Assembly (NCBI GenBank): GCA_036480335.1
Contig: JAZGGH010000017.1
Span: 1 to 5,303, forward strand
DNA from: JAZGER01 sp036480335
GTDB taxonomy: Bacteria > Pseudomonadota > Gammaproteobacteria > DSM-19610
Length of the DNA: 5,303 bases
Direction of reading: 5' to 3'
In this document: positions 1-4,915 of the stretch, one piece after another
Layout: every line of letters starts with the position of its first letter
How positions within the stretch are numbered: position 1 is the first letter of the stretch
The notes under the pieces: model-generated
Told to the model about the DNA's origin: nothing
What the model saw: only the letters and a program-made list of their open reading frames with translations
Database searches by the model: none
Program-made: the position numbers and the translations under genes

Positions 1-60
1 AATGACCAGACTGACTGCATCCAATTTGAACTCTTTAGAATATTTCTTTCGTGTCGTCAT
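1..60 (-). CDS. IS3-family transposase OrfA (InsE/InsN-like), first 20 codons only
   Basis: From the ATG at 60-58 the minus strand reads MTTRKKYSKEFKLDAVSLVI and stays open to the window edge. The string [KR]-[KR]-Y-S-x-E-F-K-x-x-A-V is the hallmark opening of the helix-turn-helix DNA-binding domain of IS3-family OrfA proteins. In this family OrfA binds the element's ends and is fused to the DDE catalytic OrfB by a programmed -1 frameshift further downstream, which cannot be seen here. A strong ribosome binding site, GAGGAAAG, lies 5 bases upstream of the ATG and supports the start. The remaining ~80 codons of OrfA and all of OrfB are outside the window. Confidence 0.85.
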   Translation of the reverse strand, partial: MTTRKKYSKEFKLDAVSLVI

Positions 61-65
61 TTTTA

Positions 66-73
66 CTTTCCTC
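66..73 (-). promoter_or_regulatory. Ribosome binding site of IS3 orfA
   Basis: GAGGAAAG on the minus strand sits 5 bases before the orfA ATG. It fixes the start codon of a gene otherwise visible only as a fragment. Its first base is shared with one arm of the 7-bp inverted repeat 73-79/91-97, so a transcript entering from outside the IS could partly mask it. Confidence 0.7.
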
Positions 74-99
74 AGTTAACATCATTACCCTTAACTGGG

Positions 100-891
100 G
101 TGTACAAATCTATTGGACCACGTCAGATTCGTTATGAACCCGGCAAAGATCAAACTGTCGTAGTCATGGATGATGAGTCAAATGAATACCCAGTAGAACA
201 AATTCCGTTAGGTGAAAGCGACGATGGTAAGAAACGAGAAGTAGTGGAATCCGTTTTGTATTTTGGTATTCTCGAAAACCATGTGATTCTTGTTCAGTCT
301 CAGGCTTTGAAAGCCCGTGACTATGAACGACATATTGAGTGGCTGGTAAAGCAACGTACATCAGTTTTCCCTAAAGATAATGCACTATATTTGAGTGACA
401 AACCTTCAGATGAAGCTCGGAAGAAAATTGAAAAACTACCTGTTAAAAAAGTAACCATCGGTGCTGAGCTAGATGCTACTCCTGTAGACTCTAAGGAGAT
501 TCAATCAAGTAAATCAGTTAAGTTTCGTCCTTATGGCAAAGGTTTCGATATACTGCAAGCAGTACTTGGAGAGAATTGGCGGAACAGCTTACGATTAGAA
601 GATTCTCTTGATGAAGCAAATCTTAAAGTTAGTTTGGAAGTTACTTACTTCCGTAAAACAACAGAAAAAGCGCACGAAGTCTTGGACAATATCGCAACAG
701 CAATGAGACACGCCGAGCCAGATGATGTCAAAATTGAGCTACAAGGGGGTACCGTTTTAAAAGGCAATGAACTGAAAATGACTGGCCACATTAATGTAGA
801 TACATACAATGGAGTAGCCGATTCAAATGACCTGTATGCTGAAATGAACGAATGGCTAAAGGCCAGAATTCAAGAAGGAACAGTCAAGTGA
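100..891 (+). CDS. Unrecognised soluble protein, 5' end replaced by an IS3 tip
   Basis: This is a 263-codon frame starting at GTG, stop TGA at 889-891. I do not recognise a characterised family. The first two codons and the first base of the third are IS DNA, so the native N-terminus is probably missing. The frame is also open from base 1, but those upstream codons are the antisense of IS orfA and should not be counted. There is no signal peptide or membrane segment. Residues ~48-63 (VVESVLYFGILENHVI) look like a buried beta-rich core, followed by a charged helix (~70-85). The C-terminal ~100 residues alternate strands and helices (VSLEVTYFRKTT, ending in MNEWLKARIQEG), which suggests a folded cytoplasmic protein of two domains. 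It is AT-rich relative to the middle of the window. A four-helix membrane protein starts 3 bases after its stop, so the two are probably co-translated and work together. A defence effector or sensor role is possible but is only inference. Confidence 0.68.
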   Translation: MYKSIGPRQIRYEPGKDQTVVVMDDESNEYPVEQIPLGESDDGKKREVVESVLYFGILENHVILVQSQALKARDYERHIEWLVKQRTSVFPKDNALYLSDKPSDEARKKIEKLPVKKVTIGAELDATPVDSKEIQSSKSVKFRPYGKGFDILQAVLGENWRNSLRLEDSLDEANLKVSLEVTYFRKTTEKAHEVLDNIATAMRHAEPDDVKIELQGGTVLKGNELKMTGHINVDTYNGVADSNDLYAEMNEWLKARIQEGTVK

Positions 892-894
892 GCC

Positions 895-1410
895 ATGTAC
901 CTTAGTATCGGAAGGTTTCTAACAATTGTAGTAATTTTTGCACTAGTCTTTTTCTTAGCAAATGTTGCTTGGTTAGCAATCCCACATACTGACTTGTTGG
1001 CCGCTCTTTGGAAATTTTCTTTCGTAGCTGCTGCCTGTGCAACAATCGGGTATCAAGTAAGATCTAAGTACAGTGAACTAATTGAGCACCCATCTCTCAC
1101 TGAGTCTGAGTTTCGCAGATTGAACTCTATTATTACTAAGAGACGAGGACATATTACAATATTTGTACTGTTAGGCTTTCTTGTTGCTCTACTGCTCGCT
1201 ATGTCTAATCTGTTTAATCATCTTCCTGAATTTGCACCTTGGTATTTTAAGCTGGTTACTTCAGCATTGGCCGTCGAGGTCGTATTTTTCGTATATGTAT
1301 TGCTCTCGTTTCGAGAGATCGAAGCATTCAAAACCAAGTTAGAGAAAAGGAAGAGAACATCAGAAGAAAAAAAACGGTTATTAGATAAGCTCAATGGTGA
1401 CAAAACATAA
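895..1410 (+). CDS. Four-helix inner-membrane protein of unknown function, partner of the preceding gene
   Basis: 171 residues from ATG at 895, three bases after the stop of the upstream gene. A purine-rich AAGAAGGAA lies in the end of the upstream gene but is rather distant (14 bases), so translation is probably coupled. Four hydrophobic segments are visible at about residues 8-30, 34-54, 87-107 and 115-138, paired as two hairpins. A charged loop (56-86) separates them and a strongly basic, lysine-rich helical tail runs from 139 to 171. Both ends are probably cytoplasmic. No enzymatic motif is seen. Small 4-helix membrane proteins paired with a soluble partner are common in anti-phage and toxin-like modules, for example KwaA of Kiwa, but I see no sequence signature that makes this one of them. 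The stop codon TAA merges with the R'' box of the attC-like site. Confidence 0.75.
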   Translation: MYLSIGRFLTIVVIFALVFFLANVAWLAIPHTDLLAALWKFSFVAAACATIGYQVRSKYSELIEHPSLTESEFRRLNSIITKRRGHITIFVLLGFLVALLLAMSNLFNHLPEFAPWYFKLVTSALAVEVVFFVYVLLSFREIEAFKTKLEKRKRTSEEKKRLLDKLNGDKT

Positions 1411-1473
1411 CGAATAAGGTTAGATCGTGATTCACGCGCAGCGTGAAGCCACGATCTTAACCGTTTGTTGGAC
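1405..1473 (+). other. attC-like integron recombination site
   Basis: This is a 69-bp imperfect palindrome immediately after the membrane-protein gene. The right box at 1467-1473, GTTGGAC, fits the attC R' consensus GTTRRRY exactly. The left box at 1405-1411, ACATAAC, fits RYYYAAC except at one position and overlaps the gene's TAA stop, as is common in cassettes. Inside, GGTTA (1418-1422) pairs with TAACC (1458-1462), and GATCGTG (1423-1429) pairs with CACGATC (1450-1456). One base, T1457, is left unpaired like an attC extrahelical base. An unequal unpaired spacer (6 against 4 bases) lies outside the stem, and a terminal hairpin TCACGC/GCGTGA (1432-1437/1441-1446) has a 3-base loop. There is no T-tract, so a terminator is the weaker reading. 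The integron integrase gene is not in the window. Confidence 0.62.
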
Positions 1474-1632
1474 AAGCCCGGATTGATTCCCCTCTATAAA
1501 GCAAATAGCTTTTTCAGCACTCAGCCGCTTCTGTGACTTTAGCTATATGACAGTCGAGCAGCCGCCTCGGTTACCCGCTCTGTTTTTTGACGTTGTCAGT
1601 GTGTTTACATCAGCTAAGACCTTTCTCTGCGG

Positions 1633-2742
1633 TTATCCAACGAGCGCCGATAAATGGGCCAGTGCCTGATCCGGTAATCGCGGCGGCTTGCGGCGTATTC
1701 GTGTTTGAACAATGGTCATCGGTGCACCGCAGCAGGGACATGGGATAGAGGGCCGGTGTTTTATCCAGGCCAGCATTCTTTGTGGATCAACCCCTTTCAG
1801 ATACTGCAACACCGTGATCAGTTTTTTACTGTTGGGATGTAAAAATCCAAAATTACGCGCCCGTCGAAATCCCCTGGGCAGGGCATGCTGTAAGATTAAC
1901 CACAGGAATGCCGCACCCGACAGGGTGCGTGTTGCCCATTGCTTCGTCTGGCTGTCCCGGTAACGGAATGTGACCTGTCCGTTATCACAGGCAAGAATAT
2001 CCTTCTCCTGGATCACCCCTTTGTAAAGGTAGCGGCCAAGATAGAGTAAGGCTTTTTCACCGTTACCCACGGCCTTGCAGTCCACCACCCACTGTTCAGG
2101 ATAGCGTGCAGGCAGAGACAGGCCTTCGCCAGTGATGGCAGCCAGCATTTTTCCCCGAAACACCGTTGCCAGTGCCTTGTGATTAAATAGATAGTGTTTT
2201 TTTCCGGTGGAAAGCTTCGTCCGCCAGTGTCGGTGTGTATCGATGGCGGCTGCCGGTATAACGACATGCACATGCGGATGATAATCCAGACGACGAGAAT
2301 GGGTGTGCAGGACGGCAATGGCACCGGGGATACCTTGCAACTGTTGATCATTCTGACTAAAGCGGCGCAGTGTTGCCCAGGCGCACTGGATCATCCGGGT
2401 ATAGAGCCGACGCTGATGTGACCAGAGTAGTGATCTGAACTCGGCTGGCAGAGTGAAGGTGACTAAAAAATAGTCGGCGGGCACCTGTTTTTTGAGTTGA
2501 CGTTCGAGCCATTGCTGGCTTTCATGGTGTTGGTAATGCGGACAGAGTCGATGGCCACAGGAGTGTGGCATGAAGCGGTCCTGGCCACAGTCGGTGCAAT
2601 GCGCCTGCATCAAGGAGCTTTGCTCGGTTCGGCAGGTTTTCATCGCCGCGAGCGCGTTGCGGTGAGACGGCAGGATGGCATGCCGGTATTGCGCAAGAAA
2701 GGCGGATTCAAAGGTGTTGATCAGTGTGGATAGCCGTATCAT
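1633..2742 (-). CDS. tnpA: IS91-family HUH/Y2 rolling-circle transposase
   Basis: 369 residues from ATG at 2742. The protein nicks single-stranded DNA at the origin end and drives rolling-circle transposition. An N-terminal zinc-binding module is visible (C49-x2-C52, C62-G-H-R-x2-C67), although the usual last cysteine of the CPxC knuckle is a tyrosine. The metal-binding HUH motif is HPHVH at 155-159. The twin catalytic tyrosines are Y234 and Y238 in YLGRY, the YxxxY spacing typical of IS91. A second cysteine cluster, CPCC, lies at 335-338. Length and motif order are complete, so the protein is likely active. A TTG five codons earlier (2757) would also give an open frame. I prefer the ATG because it overlaps the recombinase stop as ATGA and has a GGGGG ribosome binding site about 8 bases upstream. 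The overlap indicates translational coupling to the recombinase. Confidence 0.9.
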   Translation of the reverse strand: MIRLSTLINTFESAFLAQYRHAILPSHRNALAAMKTCRTEQSSLMQAHCTDCGQDRFMPHSCGHRLCPHYQHHESQQWLERQLKKQVPADYFLVTFTLPAEFRSLLWSHQRRLYTRMIQCAWATLRRFSQNDQQLQGIPGAIAVLHTHSRRLDYHPHVHVVIPAAAIDTHRHWRTKLSTGKKHYLFNHKALATVFRGKMLAAITGEGLSLPARYPEQWVVDCKAVGNGEKALLYLGRYLYKGVIQEKDILACDNGQVTFRYRDSQTKQWATRTLSGAAFLWLILQHALPRGFRRARNFGFLHPNSKKLITVLQYLKGVDPQRMLAWIKHRPSIPCPCCGAPMTIVQTRIRRKPPRLPDQALAHLSALVG

Positions 2743-3646
2743 GTGACATGCCCCCAATCAATGACAATATCCTGCATCACGGCATTGATTGTCTGTTGCG
2801 CATTCTGGTGGGTGTGGGTGGTCAGATGGGTGTATCGGGCGGTGGTCAGCACACTGCGGTGGCCAAGGATTTTCTGGACTTCCAGCAGATCAACCCCGGC
2901 TTCGATCAGGTGAGTGGCATAGCTGTGGCGCAAGCTGTGCAGGGTGATCTTTTTTTTAAGCCGCAGGCAGTGACGACCTGACGGATCGTGGTCTGTACGC
3001 CACCCCGATCCAATGGCGTGACAGCCGAGCGGCTGCCGTTAAGCCCCCCTTTGCGGTTGGGGAACAACAACAGCGGATTACGGTGCACTGACCAGAACCG
3101 CCGCAGCACGGTGAGTGTGGCGTCCGGGAGGGGTACAAAGCGACCTTTATTGCCTTTGGCACTGCGGATATGCACCCGCTGGCGTCCGGCATCCAGATCA
3201 CCGACCTGCAGCCGCAGGCCTTCACCCAGGCGTAAACCCAGACTGTAGACGGTAAAATAGAAGACCCGGTAGCTGAGCCTGTGGGTGGCATTGAACAGAG
3301 TGGCTGCTTCCTCACGTGTCACAATATCCGGTAACCGGGTGGCCTTGGGAGGCTTGATCAAATCAACGTTCACCCAGGTTTTTTTCAGGACGTGGGTATA
3401 GAAGAACTTCAGCCCATACAGATCCAGCTTCACGGCACTCCAGGAATGGGTTTTGAGCAGATCGGTAAAATAGGCGATTAACTGTTGTTCGGTTAAATCG
3501 AGAATTTGATGGTCAAAATAGTTACCTGTTCGGCGGATGGCACGCGCATAGGCGTCAATGGTCTTTGGACGTAACCCCTTCAGTGTCAGATGGTGAAGAT
3601 GCGCCTGGTAGTTTTGCTTGAAGTTTGAATCGGTTGGTGTTGTCAT
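2739..3646 (-). CDS. Tyrosine recombinase of the IS91 element, expressed only through a -1 frameshift
   Basis: This is a XerC/XerD-type site-specific recombinase in two overlapping frames. Frame 0 starts at ATG 3646 and runs through an N-terminal SAM-like core-binding domain (residues ~10-95) and the first half of the catalytic domain. It ends at 2906 after 246 codons, the last dozen unlike the family. At 2957-2950 the minus strand has eight A (TTA AAA AAA AGA). Moving -1 there continues as KITLHSLRHSYATHLIEAG and gives 302 residues, a normal length. Catalytic residues are R139 (SLGLRLGEGL) and K164 (SAKGNKGR) before the shift, then H237/R240 (HSLRH), H263 (LGHRS) and Y272 (ARYTHL) after it. 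The frame-0 product would therefore be inactive. The shifted frame's TGA (2741-2739) overlaps the transposase ATG. Programmed slippage, a genuine pseudogene, or a homopolymer sequencing error all remain possible. Its role in the element is probably resolution or integration of intermediates, which is inference. Confidence 0.8.
2950..2957 (-). promoter_or_regulatory. A8 slippery site of the recombinase
   Basis: On the minus strand the codons TTA AAA AAA AGA contain a perfect X XXY YYZ heptamer of adenines, followed by G when read in the shifted frame. Both tRNAs can re-pair after slipping back one base, and a run of eight A can also cause RNA polymerase slippage. I see no strong stimulatory hairpin directly downstream. 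The open and conserved reading frames on each side meet exactly here. Confidence 0.55.
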
Positions 3647-3652
3647 AGTCGT

Positions 3653-3703
3653 GTAACCTCATATGCATTGCGGAATGTCCCTCTGAATGAGGGGTGAGGT
3701 TAC
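3653..3703 (-). promoter_or_regulatory. Leader hairpin that buries the recombinase ribosome binding site
   Basis: Read on the minus strand, GTAACCTCA (3703-3695) pairs perfectly with TGAGGTTAC (3661-3653). The second arm contains GAGG, the only good ribosome binding site before the recombinase ATG, 10 bases upstream of it. A 5-bp inner hairpin (3679-3683 with 3689-3693) sits in the loop. A TAAAAT at 3709-3704 could be a -10 element without a good -35. If used, transcription would start within the first arm and leave the site free. Longer transcripts entering from outside would be masked. The pairing is seen; the control is inferred. Confidence 0.5.
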
Positions 3704-3789
3704 ATTTTAGATGAATCGGGCCGGATTGCTTTTCTCCGCGATAGCGGCTTCGTCCAACCAAAGCATGCAGCTGACCGCGAAACCTGTCA

Positions 3790-3817
3790 CTTCTTTTGCA
3801 AAGAACCGCAAAAGAAG
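3790..3817. repeat. Perfect 10-bp inverted repeat with 8-base loop
   Basis: CTTCTTTTGC (3790-3799) and GCAAAAGAAG (3808-3817) are exact inverted copies around AAAGAACC. The repeat lies between the recombinase leader and the AT-rich right flank, where the terminal end of the IS91 element is expected. It lacks a following T-run on either strand, so it is not an obvious terminator. Confidence 0.6.
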
Positions 3818-3829
3818 CGCCACGTTCCA

Positions 3830-3847
3830 CGGCAGCTGATGCTGCCG
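3830..3847. repeat. Perfect 7-bp GC-rich hairpin, possible element boundary
   Basis: CGGCAGC (3830-3836) and GCTGCCG (3841-3847) pair around a TGAT loop. It sits just before base composition drops and before the BrnT remnant, so it may mark the terminal end of the IS91-type element. No T-tract follows. The bases after it, GTTAGCG, resemble an attC R' box but break the consensus at the fifth base. Confidence 0.5.
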
Positions 3848-3864
3848 TTAGCGTCTAAAAAAGT

Positions 3865-3894
3865 ATGGCTATTTAGCCATATATCCATATGGCT
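3865..3894. repeat. Interleaved palindromes
   Basis: ATGGCTA-TT-TAGCCAT (3865-3880) overlaps AGCCATAT-ATCC-ATATGGCT (3875-3894). The middle arm can pair either to the left or to the right, giving two mutually exclusive hairpins or two overlapping dyad operators. They lie directly over and upstream of the putative start of the BrnT remnant, where an antitoxin operator would be expected, but binding is inference. Confidence 0.45.
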
Positions 3895-4056
3895 GCTATA
3901 TTCATTCTGGAATGAGGCACAAGATCTTGAAAATCAAAGCAAGCACGGTGTTTCCTTCTTTGAGGCTCAACACGCCTTTTAGACACAAATCGTATTATTG
4001 CTGAGGATATGGAGCATAGCCAAAAAGAAAAGCGGTATTATTGTTTAGGCTTGAAA
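3889..4056 (+). pseudogene. Decayed BrnT-family toxin (type II toxin-antitoxin)
   Basis: Three short frames together spell a BrnT-like protein. ATG at 3889 gives MAAIFI. One extra base (C3907) then shifts into WNEAQDLENQSKHGVSFFEA..HAF (3908-3979). A missing T in the run at 3977-3980 then shifts into LDTNRII..D.EHSQKEKRYYCLGL, to about 4056. BrnT toxins are RNases of ~90 residues with the pattern F-x-W-D/N-E...N..KHGVSFEEA, then EHS..E.R...G and a C-terminal IR..GA..R core. The first two blocks are clear here and the last is not recognisable, so the gene carries two frameshifts and a degenerate 3' end. No BrnA antitoxin is seen downstream. The residue match is by eye, without an alignment. 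Confidence 0.6.
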
Positions 4057-4103
4057 CAAGTGATGAAATTTGAAACAGTATCCATACTTTCAAAAATACG
4101 TGG

Positions 4104-4128
4104 GAGCATTGTATGCTCGATTGTTTTT
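4104..4128 (+). terminator. Weak rho-independent terminator-like hairpin
   Basis: GAGCAT (4104-4109) and ATGCTC (4113-4118) form a 6-bp stem with a 3-base loop, followed after a short spacer by TTTTT (4124-4128) and a second T-run. It lies after the BrnT remnant and before the DUF6194 gene. The stem is short and the T-run does not follow immediately, so efficiency would be low. Confidence 0.35.
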
Positions 4129-4169
4129 GGGTTTTTCTACAGTCTCGTTAGCAGTCATAAAGAAATATT

Positions 4170-4625
4170 GTGAAATCAGAAGAAATCATAGAGAAGGTAA
4201 TGGGTAAATTTGATGGCGTTATCCCGAAATCCAGTTGGGGAGAAACTTCATTATTTTATAATCCTGGTAAGGCTCTACCCAACGGAGTTTACTTTTGTAC
4301 TATCAAAGAAAAGGATGGGGATAATGACAAATCATCAAATTTAGATCGTAATAGAGTATTTAGATTAAGCATCGGTATCAGCAAAGAATCCTATGAAAAA
4401 GAATTTGGCGAAAGAGCTAAAAGGCCAGGCAAAGGTGGCATCATAAATACTGGACACGATTTCGCAGAGCTAAATGTATTGATGCCACATCCGATTTACG
4501 GCTGGATGTCCTGGGTTCAGATATTAAACCCACAGGAAGAAACCTTCGAGATAGTCCTTCCTTTAATAGCTGAGGCTCATTCAAATGCAGTCCTTAAGTT
4601 CAACAAAAAAATGGCGTGTAAATAG
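4170..4625 (+). CDS. DUF6194 family protein
   Basis: 151 residues from GTG at 4170, with a weak purine-rich AAAGAA about 5 bases before it. The body matches what I know of the DUF6194 family. It has W-G-E-T-S-L-F-Y-N-P-G at 23-33, LPNGVYFCTIKEKDGDND at 36-53, LDRNRVFRL at 58-66, GHDF at 95-98 and MPHPIYGWM at 105-113. The family has no assigned biochemical role that I can state. There is no signal peptide or membrane segment, so a cytoplasmic location is likely. Full family-like length suggests an intact gene. It is AT-rich like the region to its left, and unlike the ccoS/rpoH side. It stops 7 bases before ccoS, where ccoI would normally be, which indicates that it arrived with the accessory DNA. 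A later ATG (4200, codon 11) is an alternative start. Confidence 0.75.
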   Translation: MKSEEIIEKVMGKFDGVIPKSSWGETSLFYNPGKALPNGVYFCTIKEKDGDNDKSSNLDRNRVFRLSIGISKESYEKEFGERAKRPGKGGIINTGHDFAELNVLMPHPIYGWMSWVQILNPQEETFEIVLPLIAEAHSNAVLKFNKKMACK

Positions 4626-4632
4626 TTCCAGC

Positions 4633-4827
4633 ATGGACATACTGTTTTTACTCATACCGATAAGCCTTGTTGTCATGGGAATTGCTATCGGTATTTTTCT
4701 CTGGGCAATAAAAAGTGGTCAGTATGAAGACCTCGAAGGACCGGCTCACCGGATTTTGATGGATGATGATGATCCTCGAATTCCGGGAAATCAGTCAAAA
4801 AAAGAGCCAGAAGACAGTAAGGATTGA
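4633..4827 (+). CDS. ccoS: CcoS, cbb3-type cytochrome c oxidase assembly protein
   Basis: 64 residues. CcoS is a small inner-membrane protein needed for insertion of heme and copper cofactors into the CcoN subunit of cbb3 oxidase, the high-affinity terminal oxidase of microaerobic respiration. The sequence shows one transmembrane helix (about residues 4-25) followed at once by the family hallmark WAIKSGQYEDLEGPAHRIL-DDDDP and a charged, disordered tail. I start it at ATG 4633. The ATG at 4585 adds 16 residues that lie within the DUF6194 gene and are not part of the family. No clear ribosome binding site precedes 4633, so it may be read by coupling from the gene that stops 7 bases before. In most relatives ccoS follows ccoGHI. 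Here ccoI is absent from this side. Confidence 0.92.
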   Translation: MDILFLLIPISLVVMGIAIGIFLWAIKSGQYEDLEGPAHRILMDDDDPRIPGNQSKKEPEDSKD

Positions 4828-4915
4828 TTGCGCCAGCCATCTGACCAGGCTAAGCAGATGCAATATCCGTTCGATTAAGATAAGATAACGCTAATATAGA
4901 TGATGGGTGGTGATA

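Larger units (their letters stand above)
1..106 (-). mobile_element. IS3-family insertion sequence, 5' terminal part, cut by the window edge
   Basis: The minus strand carries the start of an IS3-type orfA preceded by a short leader. Reading outward on the minus strand, the element seems to end with TGTACACCCC from position 106 downwards, a plausible IS3-family terminus (members usually begin TG and have C-rich inner bases). The outermost base is uncertain because TGTACA is itself palindromic and the other end of the IS, with its target duplication, lies outside the window. A 7-bp inverted repeat (CAGTTAA at 73-79, TTAACTG at 91-97) lies between the tip and the orfA ribosome binding site. The target gene continues from about 107. 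Confidence 0.72.
1477..3850 (-). mobile_element. IS91-family rolling-circle element with an accessory tyrosine recombinase
   Basis: The element is read on the minus strand: leader hairpin, tyrosine recombinase, HUH/Y2 transposase, then a ~155-base tail. IS91 elements transpose by rolling-circle replication from an origin end downstream of the transposase. They have no terminal inverted repeats, make no target duplication, and place the origin end against GTTC or CTTG. On the minus strand the DNA next to the tail reads CTTG (CAAG at 1473-1476), so I put the origin end at 1477. The other end is not defined by sequence. I place it near 3850, after two perfect hairpins, where base composition falls back to AT-rich. 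The higher GC than both flanks supports an independent origin. The right boundary may be off by 100 bases or more. Confidence 0.62.

Noticed and set aside
1..99. Extension of the first forward gene to the left window edge, since its frame stays open from base 1
   Set aside because: The opposite strand is an IS3 orfA with its own ribosome binding site. The forward codons there are the antisense of it and of the IS tip.
100..1410. Assigning the two-gene unit to the Kiwa defence system (KwaA four-helix protein plus KwaB)
   Set aside because: The gene order is reversed and I see no DUF4868-like signature in the soluble protein. Only the membrane topology is similar.
1418..1470. The hairpin after the membrane gene as a rho-independent terminator
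   Set aside because: There is no T-tract after the stem, and the R'/R'' boxes, spacers and unpaired base fit an attC site better.
1712..3248. Several forward frames opposite the transposase and recombinase
   Set aside because: They are antisense shadows of two well-supported minus-strand genes and carry no recognisable motifs.
3555..3830. A 91-codon minus-strand frame across the recombinase leader
   Set aside because: It overlaps the recombinase start in another frame, runs through the hairpins, and has no protein-like pattern or family resemblance.
3848..4153. Additional attC sites at the GTTAGCG (3848) and GTTAGCA (4148) sequences
   Set aside because: Both break the GTTRRRY consensus at the fifth base and neither has a properly spaced partner box and stem.
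4063..4173. A 36-codon frame with a hydrophobic stretch ending in a GTGA overlap with the DUF6194 start
   Set aside because: It is the continuation of the third BrnT-remnant frame, contains the terminator-like hairpin, and has no convincing ribosome binding site.
4585..4632. Longer CcoS starting at ATG 4585
   Set aside because: The added residues lie inside the DUF6194 coding sequence. CcoS proteins start with the short MDxLxxLIP-type segment found at 4633.
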